Below, piece by piece: positions 1-7,808 of a stretch of DNA of 64,000 nucleotides. The DNA comes from Mesorhizobium sp. ORS 3324 (lineage in GTDB: Bacteria > Pseudomonadota > Alphaproteobacteria > Rhizobiales > Rhizobiaceae). Where the stretch lies: assembly GCA_000824825.2 (NCBI GenBank), contig LM655204.1:1-64000 (forward strand), read 5' to 3'. Numbering within the stretch: the stretch's first letter is position 1; every line of letters starts with the position of its first letter. The position numbers and the translations under genes were made by a program. The notes under the pieces are model-generated. The model searched no databases. It was not told the DNA's origin and saw only the letters and a list, made by a program, of their open reading frames with translations.

Positions 1-77
1 ACGCCCAGTCCGTCGGCCTTGACCCGGACCTTGACGTTCGCGTCCACAACCCGCTTCACGGGCACAAGGATCTTCAT
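1..77 (-). CDS. etfB: Electron transfer flavoprotein beta subunit, N-terminal fragment
   Basis: Only the first 25 codons are inside the window; the gene runs off the left edge. The translation begins MKILVPVKRVVD and continues VKVRVKADG, which is the characteristic start of EtfB. EtfB pairs with EtfA to carry electrons from flavin dehydrogenases to the ETF:quinone oxidoreductase. A good ribosome site (GAGGAG) lies 8-13 bases before the ATG at 77. It is co-directional with the FAD oxidase upstream, 66 bases away. It probably marks the edge of a core etfBA locus; that part is inference. Confidence 0.88.
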   Translation of the reverse strand, partial: MKILVPVKRVVDANVKVRVKADGLG

Positions 78-143
78 TCTTTACTCCTCAATCGAAAGTC
101 AGCCAGGATCATATTGCCGAGTGCGCCAGATGTCCGTAACGGC

Positions 144-1361
144 TCAGATCACCGCCTCCTCGAGGAATGGCTCGTTGTGCGGGATCCGCTCATAGCAAAA
201 CGGCGACAGGTCGAGCGTCTGGAAGGCACCGTGGACGATCAACTCCGACACCGCGCGGCCCACAGCGGGGGACTGCTGCAGGCCATGGCCTGAGAAGCCG
301 TTGGCGAACATGAAGTTCCTCACTTCGGGGTGGAACCCGACAATGCCGTTGTGATCGAGCATGTTATATTCGTAGTGACCGGTCCAACTGCTTTGGACCT
401 TCAGTGCGTCGAAGGATGGAATGCGGTGCCACAGCGCCGGCCAGATATACTCGTCGAACTCTTCGAAGTGCATTTCGAAGTCGTCGTAGTCGGCCGGCCC
501 ATCGCCCTGCGGCGTGTTGCCAGTGAGGAAGAGCTCGCCCTCCGGACGCACGAAGGTGCCCGAAAGGTCGATGACATTGGGCATCCGTCCCGGGATTGGA
601 TTGGCGCTGGCGAAGACGAAGCTGTAACGCTTGTAGGGCGCGACGGGGATCGACAGGCCGGCCATGGCGGCAACCTGCTGAGCCCTGGGGCCGGCGGCAT
701 TGACCAAGGTGCCGCAGGCGACCGTCTCGCCGGTCGCCAGGCGCGCCGAGACCACCCGCCCATCGACCACATCCAATCCCGTCACGGCATTGTCGATATA
801 TTCGACGCCGCTGGCACGCGCGGCGCGGCGGAAGCCATTCAGCATGCCCATGGAATCGAACCAGCCCTCGCCGCGGGAGCCCCAGGAGCCGCCGCCGAGA
901 TCCTCAACATTGAGCCAGGGGAAGCGTTCCTTCAACGGGCCTGGCTCAAGGAAGACGGTGTGGGCGCCGAGGCTGCGCTGCAGCTCGACCCGCTCCTTGG
1001 CCGCCTCCACGCCCTCGGGCGAGCAGCAATAGAGATATCCGTGTTCCTTGAAGCCGAGATCGGGGGCCGGCTCGTTCGTGTAGAACGGGGCCATCCGCTC
1101 CTGGAAGCTGCGGATGACCTCGATGCCGAACTGGCTGATCTTCACGTTGATCGGATTGGAATATTGCTGGCGGATGGCGCTGGTCGAAAGCGCCGTCGAG
1201 GAGAATTCGTAGCTTGAGTCGCGCTCGACCACGAGGATCGACACGCGGTCGCCGAGCGCCTGGCTCAGCCAGTAGGCCGTCGACGAACCGATGACGGCGC
1301 CGCCGACGATGACGATGTCATAGGCGCTGCGCGAAGGGGCCTTGTAGGGAGGGATCGCCAT
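144..1361 (-). CDS. FAD-dependent oxidoreductase of the DAO / sarcosine oxidase-like family
   Basis: A 405-residue flavoprotein. The dinucleotide-binding motif IVGGAVIGSSTAYWL lies near residues 18-32, and a C-terminal GFSGHGLQQSPAVGRAVSEL segment is typical of D-amino-acid oxidase, glycine oxidase and sarcosine oxidase-like enzymes. These oxidise secondary or primary amines, giving imine or aldehyde products. It starts 8 bases after the upstream aldolase gene, so the two are probably co-transcribed. The substrate cannot be read from sequence. An amine produced by the neighbouring hydantoinase or aminotransferase genes is a reasonable guess. No signal peptide is seen, so it is probably cytoplasmic. 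Confidence 0.85.
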   Translation of the reverse strand: MAIPPYKAPSRSAYDIVIVGGAVIGSSTAYWLSQALGDRVSILVVERDSSYEFSSTALSTSAIRQQYSNPINVKISQFGIEVIRSFQERMAPFYTNEPAPDLGFKEHGYLYCCSPEGVEAAKERVELQRSLGAHTVFLEPGPLKERFPWLNVEDLGGGSWGSRGEGWFDSMGMLNGFRRAARASGVEYIDNAVTGLDVVDGRVVSARLATGETVACGTLVNAAGPRAQQVAAMAGLSIPVAPYKRYSFVFASANPIPGRMPNVIDLSGTFVRPEGELFLTGNTPQGDGPADYDDFEMHFEEFDEYIWPALWHRIPSFDALKVQSSWTGHYEYNMLDHNGIVGFHPEVRNFMFANGFSGHGLQQSPAVGRAVSELIVHGAFQTLDLSPFCYERIPHNEPFLEEAVI

Positions 1362-1369
1362 GACTTTTC

Positions 1370-2134
1370 CTACTGGTTGAACGAGGCGATCAGGGCGTCC
1401 GAGCCCCGCGCCAGCAGGCCTAGGTCCGAACCGACGGCCACCATGGTGAAGCCGTCGGCGAGATAGCGGTCAGCATCGGCCTTCACGGGAGCCAGGATGC
1501 CGCTGGCCTTGCCCGCCACAGCCGCAGCCTTGCGCACGGACGCGATCGCCTGTTGCACATGCTTAGCGCCTGGATTGCCCATCACGCCCATATTGGTGGA
1601 AAGATCGCCCGGCCCGACGAAGAGAACATCGACACCGTCCACGGCTGCGATCTCGGCGGCATTGGCGACGCCGGTTTCGTCCTCGATCTGCACGGCGAGA
1701 AGCTGCTGCTCGCGCGCCTTGGCGTGGTAGCCGGCGATGCGGCCGAAAGCGTTGGCACGATGGCCGACCGAGAAGCCGCGGAAGCCGCCCGGAGCATAGG
1801 TCATTGCTGCGGCGATGCTGCGCGCCTGCTCGGCCGTCCGTACGTTCGGGATCATCAGGCTGCGGGCACCGACATCCAAGGCCTGCTTCATCAAATTGGG
1901 ATCGTCCGACGGCAGCCGCACCACGGCTTCGCAAGGAAACGCCGCCGCGACCTGCAACTGCGCCATGATGCTGCGCAGATCGTTCGGACTGTGCTCGCCA
2001 TCGACCAGCAGCCAGCCTGCTCCGGAGCCCGCGACGACCTCGGTGGTAAGCGCCGAGGCCAGCGAACACCAGATGCCGATATGGGGTTGGCCGGCCTTGA
2101 CGGCCGCCTTCAGCGAATTGACGCGCTCCTGCAT
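1370..2134 (-). CDS. HpcH/HpaI family aldolase (2-oxo acid class II aldolase)
   Basis: A 254-residue protein of the HpcH/HpaI aldolase and citrate lyase beta family. Visible motifs are LLVDGEHSPND (active-site His region), MIPNVRTAEQA, the metal-binding Glu region QIEDETGVAN, and FVGPGDLS near the C-terminus. Members cleave 4-hydroxy-2-oxo acids to pyruvate plus an aldehyde. The ATG at 2134 was chosen because GGAG lies about 10 bases upstream; a TTG at 2158 would add 8 residues. The gene diverges from the dehydrogenase at 2245, and an inverted repeat lies between them. An aldolase next to a 3-hydroxyisobutyrate dehydrogenase-like gene resembles glucarate or galactarate pathways, but the substrate here is unknown. 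Confidence 0.87.
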   Translation of the reverse strand: MQERVNSLKAAVKAGQPHIGIWCSLASALTTEVVAGSGAGWLLVDGEHSPNDLRSIMAQLQVAAAFPCEAVVRLPSDDPNLMKQALDVGARSLMIPNVRTAEQARSIAAAMTYAPGGFRGFSVGHRANAFGRIAGYHAKAREQQLLAVQIEDETGVANAAEIAAVDGVDVLFVGPGDLSTNMGVMGNPGAKHVQQAIASVRKAAAVAGKASGILAPVKADADRYLADGFTMVAVGSDLGLLARGSDALIASFNQ

Positions 2135-2176
2135 TTTGCGATCGGTCTCCAACGGCAAGAAGATGGATTGAAATTT

Positions 2177-2197
2177 GTATGATGTCCTATATCATAC
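2177..2197. promoter_or_regulatory. Perfect inverted repeat in the divergent aldolase/dehydrogenase promoter region (candidate operator)
   Basis: GTATGAT (2177-2183) and ATCATAC (2191-2197) are exact reverse complements separated by seven bases. The site lies between two divergent starts (2134 on minus, 2245 on plus). Its size and symmetry suit a dimeric GntR/FadR-type regulator. The FadR-like protein encoded at 5171 is the obvious candidate; this pairing is inferred. Confidence 0.5.
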
Positions 2198-2244
2198 GCC
2201 TTAGTTGAGCTGCAAGACGCTCTGATGCCACACGGGAGTTGTGC

Positions 2245-3135
2245 ATGAAAATTGGCTTTATCGGGCTTGGCGTCATGGGTGCGCCGATGGCGCGGCATCT
2301 TGCCAATGCGAGGCATGAGATCGTCACGGCGCTCAACCGCTCCCCTCTGCCTGAGGGTCTGAAAGCAGCGGTCGTCGCCTCCCCTGCCGAGGTGGCCCGC
2401 ATATCCGAGATCGTCATCACCATGCTGCCCGACACGCCTGACGTGGAGCGCGTCCTGCTTGGACGGCACGGCGTGCTGGAAGGAATTTCGGCCGGCAAGC
2501 TGGTCGTCGACATGAGCTCGATCAGCCCGATCGCCACGGCTGAATTCGCGGCGAAATTCAGGGAAGCCGGAGCAGGCTATCTCGGTGCGCCGGTCTCGGG
2601 CGGCGAGGTCGGCGCCAAGGCGGCGAGCCTCACCATCATGGTCGGCGGGCCGGCTGCCGAGTTCGAACGAGCGCTGCCGATCTTTGAGAAGCTCGGCAAG
2701 AACATCACGCTGATCGGCGAAAAGAACGGCGCCGGCCAGACCTGCAAGATCGCCAATCAGATCATTGTCGCGCTCAACATCGAGGCCGTCGCCGAGGCGC
2801 TTGTCTTCGCCAGTAAGGCCGGCTGCGATCCAGCAAAGGTGCGCGGCGCGCTGATGGGCGGTTTCGCCTCTTCGCGCGTGCTTGAGGTGCATGGCGAGCG
2901 CATGATCGCCCGAACCTTCGCACCGGGCTTTCGCGTCCGCCTACATCAGAAGGATCTCAATCTCGCGCTTGAAAGCGCCCGCGCGCTCGGCGTCGCCCTG
3001 CCGAACACGGCAACGGCGCAGCAGCTGATGAATGCCTGCGCGGCCCGACCGGGCGGCGCGGAGGCCGACCACTCGTCCCTCGTCCAGGCTCTTGAGATCT
3101 TGAGCGACCATGAACTGTCAACGGAAAGGAACTGA
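2245..3135 (+). CDS. 3-hydroxyisobutyrate dehydrogenase family protein (GarR/GlxR-like)
   Basis: A 296-residue NAD(P)-dependent beta-hydroxyacid dehydrogenase. The N-terminus has the Rossmann motif IGFIGLGVMGAPMARHL. The substrate loop VSGGEVGAKAASL lies near residue 118, and GQTCKIANQ near residue 170 carries the catalytic Lys. The family includes 3-hydroxyisobutyrate dehydrogenase and tartronate semialdehyde reductase. The ATG at 2245 has ACGGGAG six bases upstream and is preferred to a TTG two codons earlier. It heads the plus-strand catabolic series and is closely followed by the shikimate-dehydrogenase-like gene. Paired with the divergent aldolase, a role in reducing a semialdehyde is likely. 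Confidence 0.88.
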   Translation: MKIGFIGLGVMGAPMARHLANARHEIVTALNRSPLPEGLKAAVVASPAEVARISEIVITMLPDTPDVERVLLGRHGVLEGISAGKLVVDMSSISPIATAEFAAKFREAGAGYLGAPVSGGEVGAKAASLTIMVGGPAAEFERALPIFEKLGKNITLIGEKNGAGQTCKIANQIIVALNIEAVAEALVFASKAGCDPAKVRGALMGGFASSRVLEVHGERMIARTFAPGFRVRLHQKDLNLALESARALGVALPNTATAQQLMNACAARPGGAEADHSSLVQALEILSDHELSTERN

Positions 3136-3139
3136 ACCG

Positions 3140-3952
3140 ATGCGCGGAACCGGCAAGGCCGATATCTTCGTCATGCTGGCCCATCCCGTGGGCCATGCGA
3201 AGAGCCCTGGTATCTTCAACGAGATCTTCGAGCAGAAAGGGCTCGACAGCCTGATGGTGCCGCTGAGCTGCCGTCCGGATGATTTCGATACCTTCTGGGC
3301 CGGCATCACCACGGCCGAGAACATCCGCGGCGTCATCATCTCCGTGCCATACAAGACGGCGGTCTACCACAAATGCGCAGCGGCCCATGACCGCGCCGCG
3401 CGGGTGCAGAGCGCCAACTCCGTGCGCCGGCAACCCGACGGCACCTGGTATGCCGACAATTTCGACGGTGTCGGCTTCATCGACGGGCTGAAGGCAGGCG
3501 GACACCGGATCGCCGGCAAGCGCATCCTGCAGGTCGGCGCCGGCGGTGCAGGCTCCTCGCTGACCTATTGCCTGGCCGAGGAAGGCGCCGCGGAAATCCG
3601 CCTTGCCGACATCGACAGAGACCGCGCGCAAAAGCTCGCATCGCTGGTCAACAAGTCTTTCCCCAATTGCCGCGTCGAGGTCGCAGATCCCGATCCGTCC
3701 GGAATGGATATGGCGATCAACGCGACGCCATCCGGGCTGAAGACCGGCGATCTGCTGCCGATGGATGTGACCAAGCTGACGCCGGAGATGACCGTGGTCG
3801 ACATCATTATGGAGCCGGCCGAGACGGCGCTGCTCAAGGCGGCGAAGGAGATCGGCTGCCGCATCCAGCCTGGCCGCCCGATGATGGATTTCCAGGTCGA
3901 GGCCATGTCCGAATTCTTCGACATCGAGCGGAAGGACCGCCGCCATGGCTGA
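3140..3952 (+). CDS. Shikimate 5-dehydrogenase-like protein
   Basis: A 270-residue protein of the shikimate/quinate dehydrogenase family. It has the N-terminal substrate-binding pattern GHAKSP, then VPYK (Lys72), an Asn in SANSV (Asn93), Asp109 in NFDGVG, and a Rossmann motif GAGGAG near residue 128. In true AroE the first motif is usually SKS; here the first serine is Ala20. The enzyme may therefore act on a shikimate-like catabolic substrate, not in aromatic biosynthesis. The ATG at 3140 follows AAAGGA; an in-frame ATG at 3110 would overlap the upstream gene and lacks a clear ribosome site. It overlaps the next gene by eight bases, suggesting translational coupling. Confidence 0.83.
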   Translation: MRGTGKADIFVMLAHPVGHAKSPGIFNEIFEQKGLDSLMVPLSCRPDDFDTFWAGITTAENIRGVIISVPYKTAVYHKCAAAHDRAARVQSANSVRRQPDGTWYADNFDGVGFIDGLKAGGHRIAGKRILQVGAGGAGSSLTYCLAEEGAAEIRLADIDRDRAQKLASLVNKSFPNCRVEVADPDPSGMDMAINATPSGLKTGDLLPMDVTKLTPEMTVVDIIMEPAETALLKAAKEIGCRIQPGRPMMDFQVEAMSEFFDIERKDRRHG

Positions 3953-4751
3953 CGCGTCGACCGCCGTCGTCATTGGCGGCACGTCCGGCATCGGACGCGC
4001 GATCGCGCTGCGCTTCGCCGAGGACGGCTATCAGGTCGTCGTCGCAGGCCGGGACGCCGTCCGGGGCAAGGAGGCAGCCGGCGCCTGCGAGAGTGCCGGC
4101 GCGCCGCGCGCCCTCTTTGTCCAGACCGATGTCGCCGATCCGGCCTCCGTCGAGGCGCTGGCACGAGTTACCAGCGATGCATTCGGCACGCCCCATGTCG
4201 TGGTCAACTGCGCCGGCATCCTGCAGAGCGGCAAGCATGTGCTCGATCAGGACCTCGACGAGGACGAGCAGATGTGGCGCATCAACTATCGCGGCACGCT
4301 GCTTGGCTGCCAGGTGTTCGGCCGGCTGATGTCCGCCGCCGGACGGGGTGCGATCCTCAATGTCGGCTCGCTCGCCTCCTTCGCGCCGCTGTCGCTGCCG
4401 GCCTACACGCCCGGAAAGCATGCGGTTCTCGCGCTTACTCAGATCCTTGCCGCCGAGCTCGGCCCGCATGGGGTTCGCGTGAACGCCGTGGCGCCGGGCT
4501 ACACGCTTTCCGATGGGCTAAAGGCCAGGATCGCCAAGGGCGAGCGCAATCCGGAAGCCATACAGGCTACCACGGCGCTCCGCCACTTTGTCGAGCCGCG
4601 CGATGTCGCCGAGGCGGCGCTGTTCCTCTGCTCCGACCGCGCCGCATCGATCACCGGCGTCACGCTGCCCGTCGATGCCGGCTGGCTCGTGCAGGCGCCT
4701 TACGCGCAGTACCTGCAGGGCAATCCCATCCGTCAGAAACCGGCAATCTGA
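3945..4751 (+). CDS. SDR family NAD(P)-dependent oxidoreductase
   Basis: A 268-residue classical short-chain dehydrogenase. The cofactor motif GGTSGIGR is at residues 11-18 and NCAG is near 88-91. The catalytic set is Ser142, Tyr154 and Lys158 (YTPGK). It interconverts an alcohol and a carbonyl, probably in the cytoplasm. The start overlaps the end of the shikimate-dehydrogenase-like gene by eight bases, and the RidA gene follows within 11 bases, so it belongs to the same operon. The substrate is unknown. Confidence 0.9.
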   Translation: MADASTAVVIGGTSGIGRAIALRFAEDGYQVVVAGRDAVRGKEAAGACESAGAPRALFVQTDVADPASVEALARVTSDAFGTPHVVVNCAGILQSGKHVLDQDLDEDEQMWRINYRGTLLGCQVFGRLMSAAGRGAILNVGSLASFAPLSLPAYTPGKHAVLALTQILAAELGPHGVRVNAVAPGYTLSDGLKARIAKGERNPEAIQATTALRHFVEPRDVAEAALFLCSDRAASITGVTLPVDAGWLVQAPYAQYLQGNPIRQKPAI

Positions 4752-4761
4752 GAGGCATTCC

Positions 4762-5109
4762 GTGAGCGATATCCAGCACTTCGACTTCGACACCCGCATC
4801 CATCACGGCGTCATCCACAACGGCACGCTCTACCTCACCGGCCAGGTCGCGCGGCCGGGCCAGTCCGCGGCCGACCAGATGCGCGAGGTGCTCGCCAAGG
4901 TCGACGCGCTGCTCGCCAAGGCCGGCACCGACAAAACCCGCATCCTGCACGTCCAGATGTGGCTGGACGACGTGCGGGATTTCGACGAGGTCAACACGGT
5001 CTGGGACGCCTGGATGCCGAAGGAGCATGCGCCGGCGCGCTCCTCCGGCGAGGGACGGATGGCCAAGCCCGGCATGCTGGTCGAGTTGATCGTCACCGCG
5101 GCGGTTTGA
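4762..5109 (+). CDS. RidA family protein (YjgF/YER057c/UK114)
   Basis: A 115-residue protein starting at GTG 4762, with AGAGG six bases upstream. The pattern GTLYLTGQVA near the N-terminus and APARSSGEG near the C-terminus are RidA-like, and the latter carries the conserved Arg that binds the carboxylate of 2-imino acids. RidA proteins hydrolyse reactive enamine or imine intermediates; some relatives act as specific deaminases in catabolic clusters. It sits directly after the SDR gene and before the FadR-type regulator. An imine produced by the nearby FAD amine oxidase would be a sensible substrate; that is inference. Confidence 0.87.
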   Translation: MSDIQHFDFDTRIHHGVIHNGTLYLTGQVARPGQSAADQMREVLAKVDALLAKAGTDKTRILHVQMWLDDVRDFDEVNTVWDAWMPKEHAPARSSGEGRMAKPGMLVELIVTAAV

Positions 5110-5170
5110 ATGGTCTTGCCGGTTCGGGCATCATCCCGAATCTGGGTTTGAACTGAGCGAAAGGACCTCG

Positions 5171-5959
5171 ATGACGAAGCGCAAGCCACTTTCCACCGTC
5201 GTGGCGGAGAGCCTGGCCGAAAAGATCCGCTCCGGTGAGTTGCGGCCCGGTGCGCAACTGCCGACCGAGGCGGAGCTTTGCGCCGAATATGATGTCAGCC
5301 GCACCGTCGTCCGCGAAGCGGTGGCGCGCCTGCGCTCCGAGGGCATGGTGGTGCCGCAGCAGGGCCGCGGCATGTTCGTCAGCGAAACGCCCGCGCCGCG
5401 CAATTTCTCGATCCCCGACGAGGCGCTGAGGACGCTGCCGGAAACCATCGCTTTGCTCGAACTGAGGTTGAGCGTCGAAGTCGAATCCGCCGGGCTATGC
5501 GCGGAACGCCGCACCGACAAGGAGGCCAGCGATATCCGATCGATGATGGAGCAAATCGACGCGCAGCAGGCGGACCCCGCCGCCGTCCAGATCCACTACG
5601 ACTATGATTTTCATCTCGCGATCGCCAAGGCCGCGCGCAACGAATTCATCCACGGCTTCCTGACTTATCTCGGACCGATGATCGTGCCGCGTTTCCAACT
5701 CGGCTATGTCGTCGAGCCGGCGCTCAAGGACAGCTACTACGCGCGTATCCACAATGAGCACAAGGCGATCGTCGACGCCATCGAAAGGCAGGACGGCCGC
5801 GCAGCCCGACAGGCCATGCGCAAGCATCTGCACAACAGCCTCGGACGCGTGCGCGCCCTGGCGAGAGCCTCAGGCGTCGAAGCGACGGACGCGGAGCAAA
5901 AGGCCGCCGCCGCCTCGCTCTTCACCAAGATGAAAAGGCCTGTGCCGACGGACGGGTAA
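5171..5959 (+). CDS. FadR-type GntR family transcriptional regulator
   Basis: A 262-residue regulator. A winged-helix GntR domain occupies about residues 8-75, with the recognition region LPTEAELCAEYDVSRTVVREA and wing QQGRGMFV. An FCD ligand-binding domain follows from about 85 to 235, with the HYDYDFHLAIA and HNEHKAIVDAI segments holding the Asp/His residues that often bind metal and a carboxylate effector. It is the last gene of the first plus-strand series, 61 bases after ridA. It probably controls this cluster through the inverted repeat at 2177-2197, a proposal from context only. Confidence 0.9.
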   Translation: MTKRKPLSTVVAESLAEKIRSGELRPGAQLPTEAELCAEYDVSRTVVREAVARLRSEGMVVPQQGRGMFVSETPAPRNFSIPDEALRTLPETIALLELRLSVEVESAGLCAERRTDKEASDIRSMMEQIDAQQADPAAVQIHYDYDFHLAIAKAARNEFIHGFLTYLGPMIVPRFQLGYVVEPALKDSYYARIHNEHKAIVDAIERQDGRAARQAMRKHLHNSLGRVRALARASGVEATDAEQKAAAASLFTKMKRPVPTDG

Positions 5960-6253
5960 GCCACGCGACTTGCGATCCTGAGCGCCAACGCCAGAGGCAG
6001 CCCGACGGGCGGTTGCGAAAGCCTTGTTTTGTTCCAGCGGCCGGCGGGAATCCTTTTCCTGCGCGCTGAAAGCATTGTTTTCCTTTGGTTTGCCGCCCTG
6101 GGGAACGCGCCGGCAGCGTGGAACGTTTCCGATGCCGAAAAGGCTTTCGAAATTTTATCTTTCCTTTTTGCTGCTTTTCTTGGTTTCGCGGCATCGGCCG
6201 AGGCCGCAGACTGACGCCAGGCAATCGGGGAAGCCGCAATCAGGGAAGCCAAC

Positions 6254-6964
6254 GTGACGACAGCCTTCATCACAGGTGCGACGAGCGGCATAGGGCGAGC
6301 GATCGCCATCGCCTTGAGCGACGCCGGCTACGATGTCTACGCGGTCGGCCGCAGCCAGGCTGCACTGAAGGAGCTGCAGGCAGAACGGCCGGGCATCGTT
6401 CCCATTGCCGTCGACATCACCGATCGCGAGGCGCTGGAATCGGTCCTGGCGGATTTGCACATAGATGTGCTGATCAACAATGCCGGCATCATGCCGCCTC
6501 TCGGCAACTTCGCCGACATGAAGATCGCCGACATCGATACTACCCTCGAAGTGAACCTCAGCGCGGCGATCCTGCTCACTCGCCTCGTCGTGCCGCAGAT
6601 GCGCGAGCGGCAGTCGGGGCACATATTGTTCACGGGTTCCGTCGCGGGCCACGCCGCATTCTCCAACATTGCCGTATATGCAGCCACCAAGGCGGCGATC
6701 TCCGGCTTTGCCGCCGCGCTGCGTACCGACCTCTCGCCATCCGGCATACGCGTCACCGAGATCGTCGCCGGCCGGGTTGAGACGCAGCTCTACAAAGACA
6801 TCCTCGACGCCGATGCCCGGGCGGCGATGTACGCCGGGAAAGTCGTGCAACCGGATGACGTAGCCAGGATGGTCGTCGCTGTGCTGGCGCTCCCCGCATG
6901 GGCTGACGTTACCCGTTTCGACATCATGCCGACTTGGCCGACCTCGCCCAGCGGCACCAAGTAA
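6254..6964 (+). CDS. SDR family oxidoreductase
   Basis: A 236-residue short-chain dehydrogenase beginning at GTG 6254 after a GGGAAG ribosome site. The TGATSGIGR cofactor motif is at residues 7-15, NNAG at 75-78, and the catalytic Ser129, Tyr142 and Lys146 (YAATK) are present. It resembles the YdfG/serine 3-dehydrogenase-like branch. The next SDR starts only 11 bases downstream. The 294-base gap before it, after the FadR-type regulator, contains pyrimidine-rich sequence and no convincing gene, so a separate promoter may lie there. Confidence 0.88.
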   Translation: MTTAFITGATSGIGRAIAIALSDAGYDVYAVGRSQAALKELQAERPGIVPIAVDITDREALESVLADLHIDVLINNAGIMPPLGNFADMKIADIDTTLEVNLSAAILLTRLVVPQMRERQSGHILFTGSVAGHAAFSNIAVYAATKAAISGFAAALRTDLSPSGIRVTEIVAGRVETQLYKDILDADARAAMYAGKVVQPDDVARMVVAVLALPAWADVTRFDIMPTWPTSPSGTK

Positions 6965-6975
6965 GGAAAACTGGA

Positions 6976-7725
6976 ATGAAAGACCTTTCCGTTCTCATCG
7001 TTGGTGGCGGCGCCGGCCTCGGTGCTCTTCTCGCCCGCATGGCCGTCGAGGCCGGGGCGGCAAAGATCGGCATCATCGACATCAATAAGGAAGCCGCCGA
7101 GAGCGCGCTCGAACCGGCAAAGGCCAAGGGCCTGCCGACTGCGGCTGCCGTTTGCGACATCCAGATCGGCCCTCAATGCCACGCCGCCTTCGACGCAATC
7201 GTCGCGAAGCTCGGGCGCGTCGACACACTGATCAACTGCGCTGCGATCTACCCTCGCCGTCCGCTCCTCGAGATCACCGACGCTGAGTGGGACGCCTCCA
7301 ACGGCATCAACATCAAGGGCACCTACCACATGATGGTGGCGGCCGTGCGCCACATGCAACGCCAAGAGCCGAAAGCCCATGTGCGCGGGCGGATCGTGAA
7401 CCTCACTTCCGTCGACGCCTTCAAGGCGCATCCGCAGAACGCTCATTACGCGGCGACCAAGGCAGCCGTCGTCAGCCTCACCCGCTCCTTCGCCCATCAC
7501 GTCGCCAAGGACGGGATCCTGGTGAACTCCGTGGCGCCAGCCGGCATGGCCACGGAGAAAGCAAAAGCCCTCGGCTTCCTCGAGGAACTCGCCAGGGCAA
7601 GCCCGCTCGGCCGTGGCGCGGAGCCCACCGAAATCGCCGAATGGGTGCTGATGACCGGCGGACCGAAGAACACCTACATGACCGGCGAAAACGTAATCGT
7701 CTCAGGCGGTTACATATACGCTTGA
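6976..7725 (+). CDS. SDR family NAD(P)-dependent oxidoreductase
   Basis: A 249-residue short-chain dehydrogenase. The cofactor loop is GGGAGLG (residues 10-16), with NCAA near 87-90 and catalytic Ser145, Tyr158 and Lys162 (YAATK). The ATG at 6976 is preferred because it lies just after the upstream stop with a TAAGGA ribosome site; an in-frame upstream start would run into the preceding gene. It forms a pair with the SDR before it and is followed by a LysR regulator. It could oxidise a hydroxylated intermediate of the same pathway; the substrate is not known. Confidence 0.88.
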   Translation: MKDLSVLIVGGGAGLGALLARMAVEAGAAKIGIIDINKEAAESALEPAKAKGLPTAAAVCDIQIGPQCHAAFDAIVAKLGRVDTLINCAAIYPRRPLLEITDAEWDASNGINIKGTYHMMVAAVRHMQRQEPKAHVRGRIVNLTSVDAFKAHPQNAHYAATKAAVVSLTRSFAHHVAKDGILVNSVAPAGMATEKAKALGFLEELARASPLGRGAEPTEIAEWVLMTGGPKNTYMTGENVIVSGGYIYA

Positions 7726-7808
7726 GGCAATTTTCAGAAGCCGGCGGCGACTGAAACACGGCAGTGCATGACCAACGGAGTCTCGAACGAAAGGAGGCGG
7801 ACTTCACC

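Noticed and set aside
6029..6214. Small frame with a hydrophobic end in the gap before the SDR at 6254
   Set aside because: No ribosome site and no homology signs; the text looks like chance translation of pyrimidine-rich sequence.
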